DNA of 10,061 nucleotides, taken from an uncultured beta proteobacterium. GTDB lineage: Bacteria > Pseudomonadota > Gammaproteobacteria > Burkholderiales > Burkholderiaceae. The DNA lies in assembly GCA_903845455.1 (NCBI GenBank), contig CAIMXN010000261.1, positions 1 through 10,061 on the forward strand. Reading direction: 5' to 3'. Under the pieces are notes generated by a model. That model saw only the letters and a list, made by a program, of their open reading frames with translations, did not search any database and was not told where the DNA came from. This document shows positions 6,077 to 10,061 of the stretch, in pieces. Both the position numbers and the translations under genes were made by a program. Each line of letters opens with the position of its first letter. The first letter of the stretch is position 1.

Positions 6077-6626
6077 GTGGATTCTGACAATATTGATATT
6101 CTGGCCATTTATTTCAATTGGTCAGAATATTTCTGCGATTGCAGATTCTGGAGGAAGAAGTAATTTTTTTGGGTACGAATTTACTGCTAAATCTTCATTA
6201 ACGGGGATCAAAAGTTACCGTGTAATCGAGGAAAACGATTCTATAAGCTTAAAGCTCTTGAGAGTTGACTCTGATGCTAAAGCAGATGCATTCATTGGAG
6301 ATAGATTAGCTATTTTTAAGTCAATCTTTGAAGCGAGAAGAGTTGATTATCCAGGACAATACAGCAAAGTTATTGAATGTCCGAAGGAATTTACTCCCGA
6401 GTTTTCCTCTAAAAATATTGATGGCGGAGTGCTATCTTATTTTGTTGGGTATGCAAACAAAAATAAAGTTGCAGGCGGATGCACGTCGGATCAGCTTTTC
6501 TATAAACAATTTTATGGCTTAGCCTATTGCAAAAATAAATCTGCTGTTTATGAAATTGAAGGGTTTTTTGATCTCAAGAGCGATAACCTTACTAAGTTTA
6601 TTAGTAATATTTCATGCATAGATTAG
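6060..6626 (+). CDS. Exported protein of unknown function, four cysteines
   Basis: I do not recognise this 188-residue protein. It starts with a signal peptide (MKYSSKWILTILIFWPFISIGQ), so it should be periplasmic or anchored. The mature part is about 165 residues of mixed alpha/beta character. It has four cysteines (in 'IECPKE', 'GGCTSD', 'AYCKNK' and 'ISCID'), an even number that would allow two disulfides in the periplasm. The ATG overlaps the last 17 nt of the phosphodiesterase gene, and its own end overlaps the next gene by 13 nt, so it is translationally embedded between the two AlkP-fold genes and probably serves the same pathway. An upstream in-frame start at 6042 has no signal-peptide logic and was not used. 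Confidence 0.7.
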   Translation: MKYSSKWILTILIFWPFISIGQNISAIADSGGRSNFFGYEFTAKSSLTGIKSYRVIEENDSISLKLLRVDSDAKADAFIGDRLAIFKSIFEARRVDYPGQYSKVIECPKEFTPEFSSKNIDGGVLSYFVGYANKNKVAGGCTSDQLFYKQFYGLAYCKNKSAVYEIEGFFDLKSDNLTKFISNISCID

Positions 6627-8029
6627 CTTACGTCATACTTGTTTCATATCTCCTAGCCGGTTATGGCGTGGCAACCTCGAAAGAAATCAAGCCTATTGAT
6701 TTAAGTTGTCGGAACTGCAACATCATATTTTTAGATATTGATCTCTTGCGATCAGACTTTGGGAGCGTTTCATTTCCAGGAAATAAAAATACCCCGAACA
6801 TTAATACATTCTTCAAAAATTCAATATTTTTTACAGATGTAATGGCATCTTCAGGAGTCACGGCAATCAGCAATACCTCAACTCTGACTGGGATGGATGG
6901 CCACTTCACATATTCGCTTCTAAAAAATACATTTGTAGATAAGCCCCCTCAAATGCCTGATAGATATTTGAAGATGTATATGACGACGCCAACAATTGCT
7001 GAAACTCTTCATAAAAATGGCTATCAAACAATCAACGTAAATCATGGCTGGTATGCGGGTAAGCAAATGTTGTTGAACAGAGGCTTTGATACTTATTGGG
7101 GGACCGGTGAGGCCAATTCAGTGGATCGTGGGCCTGGTAGCTCTATAGAAAAAACCGCAAGTTTTTTAAAGCAGAAATCTAGAGATAATAAAAAATTCTT
7201 TCTTTTATTGCGTTCAGAGGATTTGAGAGGGGTGCCTTATAGATACCCAATCAATAGATCACGAATTCAAGACCAGAGAATTTCATATAAGAAGGTCGAT
7301 AAATCTTTTGTTGAAGTTAGATATCAAATTGGCGAGAACGGAAAAATTAAAGGGGGTTACTCATCTTTTCAAATGGCCGGTTGGATGACAGATAGTCAGA
7401 TAGCCGAATATCAGGCGCTTGCAAAAGAAATATATTCTAATCAGCTATCGTTTGTTGATGAAAAGTTGGGTAAAGTTTTTAAGGCGCTAAATGAAACTAA
7501 CTTAGTGAATAACTCAATCATCGTTCTTTATTCAAATCACGGTGATGGGTTGTATGACAACAAGGTGCCGAATCATGGGGTGTCATACCAATCTTGCGTA
7601 TCTGTTCCGGTGTTGATTAAGCATCCAAAGGTGGATAGATTTATTGCAATCAAGCCCACGGTTGCGTTAAAAGACCTTGTACCAACAATTTACGAGATGA
7701 TTTCATTGTCTCAACCTACTGGCATGGACGGGATTAGCTTGGCACCCTTAATTAATGGACAGCCACCACCAAGTGAATTCTTTTATGGCGTCGATAAAGA
7801 ATCACAATATATCCGCTATAAAAACATGAAACTGATAGTCTGGGCTGACAGAAATAAGGAGCTTTATGACCTTAATTTAGATCCTCAAGAAAAGCGAAAT
7901 ATTGCAACAGAGAATCCAGACTTAGTTTATGAATTAGATGAAAAACTATCCGAGCATGACATTATTGGACTATCAAAAGCATTTGATTTAATCGACAGCT
8001 TTCACTTAGATCGAGTGCCGCACGATTAG
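6614..8029 (+). CDS. Exported sulfatase-fold (AlkP superfamily) hydrolase or transferase
   Basis: This 471-residue protein has an N-terminal signal peptide (to about residue 22) and a sulfatase-family domain: 'NIIFLDIDLLRSDFG' with metal-ligand D43, 'TAISNTSTLTGMDGH' at the active-site loop, 'TIAETLHKNGYQTINVNHGWY', 'SIIVLYSNHGDG' at 301-312, 'NHGVSYQSCVSVPVLIKHP' with H321, and a C-terminal 'ELYDLNLDPQEKRNIA'. The formylglycine Cys of true sulfatases is replaced by T83, as in phospho-group transferases and phosphonate-hydrolase-like relatives. The usual metal Asp of S-D-H-G is Asn (N308-H309). It may therefore be a phosphotransferase/phosphodiesterase or have weak activity. The start overlaps the upstream gene by 13 nt, consistent with coupled translation. 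It is the last gene of the operon. Confidence 0.8.
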   Translation: MHRLAYVILVSYLLAGYGVATSKEIKPIDLSCRNCNIIFLDIDLLRSDFGSVSFPGNKNTPNINTFFKNSIFFTDVMASSGVTAISNTSTLTGMDGHFTYSLLKNTFVDKPPQMPDRYLKMYMTTPTIAETLHKNGYQTINVNHGWYAGKQMLLNRGFDTYWGTGEANSVDRGPGSSIEKTASFLKQKSRDNKKFFLLLRSEDLRGVPYRYPINRSRIQDQRISYKKVDKSFVEVRYQIGENGKIKGGYSSFQMAGWMTDSQIAEYQALAKEIYSNQLSFVDEKLGKVFKALNETNLVNNSIIVLYSNHGDGLYDNKVPNHGVSYQSCVSVPVLIKHPKVDRFIAIKPTVALKDLVPTIYEMISLSQPTGMDGISLAPLINGQPPPSEFFYGVDKESQYIRYKNMKLIVWADRNKELYDLNLDPQEKRNIATENPDLVYELDEKLSEHDIIGLSKAFDLIDSFHLDRVPHD

Positions 8030-8050
8030 TTTGATACTAGGCACAGCAAG

Positions 8051-8067
8051 CGTCCTTTTAAAGGACG
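8051..8067. terminator. 17-nt palindromic repeat behind the operon, possible terminator
   Basis: CGTCCTTTTAAAGGACG is a perfect inverted repeat around one central T, 21 nt after the operon's last stop codon. It is followed by TTTCTTG, so it could form a 7-bp hairpin with a short U tract. It contains the same 15-nt core as 1993, 2788 and 9425. Termination is plausible here but not at all copies. Confidence 0.45.
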
Positions 8068-8115
8068 TTTCTTGTTCTGGTTGCCCAACTAAAACTCTGA
8101 AAATAAAATAGCTGT

Positions 8116-8148
8116 ATGACAACAGTAATCCAGCCAAAAAGTGACTAA
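8116..8148 (+). other. Ten-codon ORF overlapping the integrase start
   Basis: ATG at 8116 opens MTTVIQPKSD-stop, which overlaps the integrase GTG start by 8 nt in another frame. The DNA after both starts is similar (ATGAC-A-GTAATC against GTGAC-A-GTAATC), as if the start region had been duplicated with an offset of 25 nt. It could be a leader that couples translation or a relic of an older start. Neither start has a clear ribosome binding site. Confidence 0.2.
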
Positions 8149-9415
8149 GGTAATCAAAGTACCTGAAAGCCACCTAGAAGTAATCTCCTCACCCCAGCAA
8201 GAATCCCAACCCACAGCCTTAAGTCAGCTCAAATACGCCGAGCCCACAGAGCTTTATCTGCGTGATGGCGAAGTAGTGATTCACCGCAGACCCGGAAGTC
8301 CACTATGGCATTGCCGCTTTAGACTGCAAGATGGCTCATGGCATCGTCAGACTACCCGCCAAGCCAGTATTGAACACGCTGTACGAATGGCTTGCGATCT
8401 TTACGATGAAACCAGATTTCGCCAAAGGCTGGGGCTTGCACAAAAGTCGCCCACGTTTGCAGAAATTGCACACGCCACACTCTACTCAATGCGGCAGGAC
8501 TTGGATGTGGGTATAGGTAAGAGTGTGTACGGTAGCTACATCACCTGTATTGAGAAATACTTTCTGCCTTACTTTCAGGACAAAAGACTAGAAGAGATAA
8601 CTTACACAGACGTGCATGAGTTTGAAGTTTGGCGAAATAGGCAGATGAACAAGGTGCCTAGGGCCAGCACCTTAATGAACTTTGCCAGTGCTTGGACAAA
8701 GTTACAGCAGACGGCGGTGAACAAGGGCTGGATCAGCGAGCGTGTGGCTATTCCAAAACTCACAGCTAGGGGGCAGAAAGGCAAAACTCGCCCAGCATTC
8801 ACTCGTGAAGAAATTGATCGCTTATTGGAGTTTATGGAGCCATGGATCAAGCAAGGCCGACTAGAGATTGAGCATGAGACTCGCCCTTTACTGCGCGACT
8901 ATATAGAGATGCTTCTCTATACGGGTATGCGGCATGGCACTGAGGCACTGAATATCTGCTGGAACAATATTGAGTGGCATACCCAAGGTGATAAGAAATA
9001 CCTGCGTATATGGGTGGATGGCAAGACGGGCGGGCGTTGGCTCATTGCCAAACATAAGGCTGTTGATGTTCTCAAGCGATTGCACAGTAGACAAAAGGCT
9101 GTGTGGGATATTCCATTTGATCGTCTATTTGAAACTCGTTGCCCAGAGCGCATCTTTGTATTTGCCAATGGTCATCAGCCCATGCGGATTGATGGCGCAT
9201 TTAAGCGACTCATGCGAGATAGTGGTTTGGGCTTGAGTCACGATGGGCAGATGCGGACTTTATATTCACTTAGACATACTTACGCTACCTTAGAACTACT
9301 AGAGAATAAGACAGACATTCATACGCTATCTAAGCAGATGGGAAATAGTGCCGCCATGATTGATCGTCATTACAGCAAGTTGACGGCAACAATGGCGGCA
9401 GATAGATTGGCTTGA
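8141..9415 (+). CDS. Tyrosine recombinase/phage-type integrase
   Basis: This 424-residue protein has an arm-type N-terminal region, a core-binding SAM-like domain (about 100-200, 'TFAEIAHATLYSMRQD...') and a C-terminal catalytic domain (about 215-424). Catalytic positions are R264 in 'LYTGMRHG', K295 in 'DGKTGG', R378 in 'YSLRHTYAT', and the nucleophile Y411 in 'MIDRHYSKL'. The two accessory histidines are replaced, by Y375 (usually H-x-L-R) and N402 (usually G-H). 'YSLRHTYAT' is familiar from a subset of integrases, so activity is likely. The GTG start at 8141 is tentative; there is no other good start before the conserved part. It faces the minus-strand genes at the right end and lies between two direct copies of GTCCTTTTAAAGGAC. 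It probably drives integration of the surrounding element; the base composition looks more G+C-rich than the operon before it. Confidence 0.9.
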   Translation: MTKVIKVPESHLEVISSPQQESQPTALSQLKYAEPTELYLRDGEVVIHRRPGSPLWHCRFRLQDGSWHRQTTRQASIEHAVRMACDLYDETRFRQRLGLAQKSPTFAEIAHATLYSMRQDLDVGIGKSVYGSYITCIEKYFLPYFQDKRLEEITYTDVHEFEVWRNRQMNKVPRASTLMNFASAWTKLQQTAVNKGWISERVAIPKLTARGQKGKTRPAFTREEIDRLLEFMEPWIKQGRLEIEHETRPLLRDYIEMLLYTGMRHGTEALNICWNNIEWHTQGDKKYLRIWVDGKTGGRWLIAKHKAVDVLKRLHSRQKAVWDIPFDRLFETRCPERIFVFANGHQPMRIDGAFKRLMRDSGLGLSHDGQMRTLYSLRHTYATLELLENKTDIHTLSKQMGNSAAMIDRHYSKLTATMAADRLA

Positions 9416-9424
9416 GCATGAACT

Positions 9425-9439
9425 GTCCTTTTAAAGGAC
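9425..9439. repeat. GTCCTTTTAAAGGAC near-palindrome, fourth copy
   Basis: It lies 9 nt after the integrase stop codon, in the same orientation as the copies at 1993 and 8052. No U tract follows on the plus strand (AAATAAAA follows), so it is not an ordinary intrinsic terminator for the integrase. Confidence 0.7.
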
Positions 9440-9443
9440 AAAT

Positions 9444-9467
9444 AAAAAAGCCCACTCGAAAGTGGGC
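9444..9467 (-). terminator. Intrinsic terminator of the minus-strand gene pair
   Basis: GCCCACT (9450-9456) pairs with AGTGGGC (9461-9467) around CGAA. Read on the minus strand the hairpin is followed by TTTTTT (9444-9449), a textbook Rho-independent terminator. It lies 15 nt beyond the stop codon of the 54-aa gene and ends the clamp-loader-like transcript before it enters the integrase gene. Confidence 0.88.
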
Positions 9468-9482
9468 TCAAATGAAGAAGAT

Positions 9483-9647
9483 TTATTCTTCGGGCTCTAT
9501 AAATGTAGAATAAATGTTCATTGGGAATACCGTTTCAATCCAGCCGTCATAATAATTAGCGCATTTATAAGCGGCATCTTTGTTATCAAAAATCTTCAAG
9601 ACTTCATGTCTATTTTCGTTTGTTTGAACAACCCATACTTCACTCAT
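9483..9647 (-). CDS. Small protein of unknown function (54 aa)
   Basis: It encodes MSEVWVVQTNENRHEVLKIF followed by 'DNKDAAYKCANYYDGW' and an acidic 'FIEPEE' end. I recognise no domain. The start pattern (a short strand, then residues like 'VLKIFDNKDAA') resembles small phage- or island-borne proteins of alpha/beta type, but I cannot name a family. The start at 9647 is decided by a perfect AAGGAGA seven bases upstream (9653-9659); the longer open frame reaching 9818 runs through the neighbouring gene in another frame. It follows the AAA+ gene by 10 nt and is the last gene before the terminator, so the two are co-transcribed. Confidence 0.8.
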   Translation of the reverse strand: MSEVWVVQTNENRHEVLKIFDNKDAAYKCANYYDGWIETVFPMNIYSTFIEPEE

Positions 9648-9652
9648 ATGTA

Positions 9653-9659
9653 TCTCCTT
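9653..9659 (-). promoter_or_regulatory. Strong Shine-Dalgarno of the 54-aa gene
   Basis: AAGGAGA on the minus strand shares its first bases with the TAA stop (9658-9660) of the upstream AAA+ gene and stands at ideal distance from ATG 9647. It fixes the start of the small gene and suggests coupled translation. Confidence 0.85.
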
Positions 9660-10061
9660 AGTAAATGACATTAGGTGGCGGCTGTTGACCTTTACGTCTA
9701 GCCAAGCGCCCCACGTTATGAAACAAGTTTCTGAATGAGCCATTCGCAGCTTGAATGGTTGGTAATAGATCTTCATCCGATAACGTAACGCCTGCTTCCT
9801 TGATAATGGATTTAGCAATGCTCAAATAATCGCTGGGATTTGCTGCATTCATTTCAACCAAGATGGAGCGATCAAGTAAGCCCCTGTCTAACTGACTTAC
9901 ATTATTCGTAGTTAGTATGAACACCCCACGAGTTGTGTTGAGCGCAGACTTCAGACTTTGCTGCGCTAGCTTAGATAGATTATCTACTTCGTCAATGATG
10001 AAGTAATGTAAGCCACTAGCATTTAATGAGCTTTTACTTAAAACCGAATCAATCAAGCTCA
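9658..10061 (-). CDS. Clamp-loader-like AAA+ ATPase, C-terminal part (open at the window end)
   Basis: About 134 residues are visible and the frame continues past base 10061, so the TTG at 10056 is not a real start. The visible part has Walker B 'HYFIIDEVDNLS', then 'AQQSLKSALNTTRGVFILTTNN' with sensor 1 (TTNN), 'LLDRSILVEMN' with an arginine-finger-like DRS, and a helical lid with a sensor-2-like 'GSFRNLFHNVGRLA'. This resembles RFC small subunit/T4 gp44/DnaX-type clamp loaders, which use ATP to place a sliding clamp on DNA. Walker A lies outside the window. A stand-alone clamp loader next to an integrase suggests an element-encoded replication factor (inference). The next gene starts 10 nt after its stop. 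Confidence 0.72.
   Translation of the reverse strand, partial: SLIDSVLSKSSLNASGLHYFIIDEVDNLSKLAQQSLKSALNTTRGVFILTTNNVSQLDRGLLDRSILVEMNAANPSDYLSIAKSIIKEAGVTLSDEDLLPTIQAANGSFRNLFHNVGRLARRKGQQPPPNVIY

Noticed and set aside
9425..9439. Palindrome as the integrase's intrinsic terminator
   Set aside because: No T-rich tail on the plus strand, and the central loop would be only three bases; treated as a repeat instead.
1991..9439. CRISPR array from the repeated 15-mer
   Set aside because: The copies are hundreds to thousands of bases apart, in mixed orientation, with genes between them and no uniform spacers.
9648..9818. N-terminal extension of the 54-aa minus-strand gene to 9818
   Set aside because: The extension lies in another frame of the AAA+ gene, and the perfect Shine-Dalgarno points to ATG 9647.

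Overview
The window looks like accessory DNA from a betaproteobacterium. The moderate-to-low G+C, the protein styles (Ure2/YfcG-like GST, BrnTA, periplasmic allene-oxide-cyclase-like protein) and the short intergenic regions suggest a Burkholderiales member, possibly Polynucleobacter-like. This is an impression from sequence style; no search was run.

Left part (1-1905): the 3' end of a brnT toxin gene and a complete brnA antitoxin gene abut a 37-nt sequence that ends like a tRNA 3' end (T-loop plus CCA) and is followed by a strong UUCG-capped hairpin. A degenerate second copy (31 of 37 positions) lies at 1870-1905. Between the copies are two divergent single genes: a secreted allene-oxide-cyclase-like protein (minus) and a glutathione S-transferase (plus). 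The tRNA-end copies look like attachment-site scars of integrated elements.

Middle (1991-2837): a single gene encoding an unusual HNH nuclease-HIT hydrolase fusion is enclosed by perfect 18-bp inverted repeats (1991-2008 and 2787-2804). A 16-bp direct repeat occurs just inside the left end and just outside the right end. The core of the inverted repeat, a 15-bp near-palindrome, also occurs at 8052-8066 and 9425-9439, so four copies border the HNH-HIT unit, the envelope operon and the integrase gene.

Operon (2923-8029): four tightly packed plus-strand genes encode a membrane GT2 glycosyltransferase, an exported type I phosphodiesterase-like alkaline phosphatase superfamily protein, an exported 188-aa protein of unknown type with four cysteines, and an exported sulfatase-fold protein with Thr where sulfatases have the formylglycine Cys. 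The second and third, and the third and fourth genes overlap. A GT2 synthesising or decorating a glycan, with two periplasmic AlkP-fold enzymes transferring or removing phosphate- or sulfate-type groups, is the most plausible joint role (inference).

Right part (8030-10061): a tyrosine recombinase gene runs toward two minus-strand genes, the 3' part of a clamp-loader-like AAA+ ATPase (open at the window end) and a 54-aa protein, which end at a clear intrinsic terminator. This looks like the integration and replication end of an integrated element.
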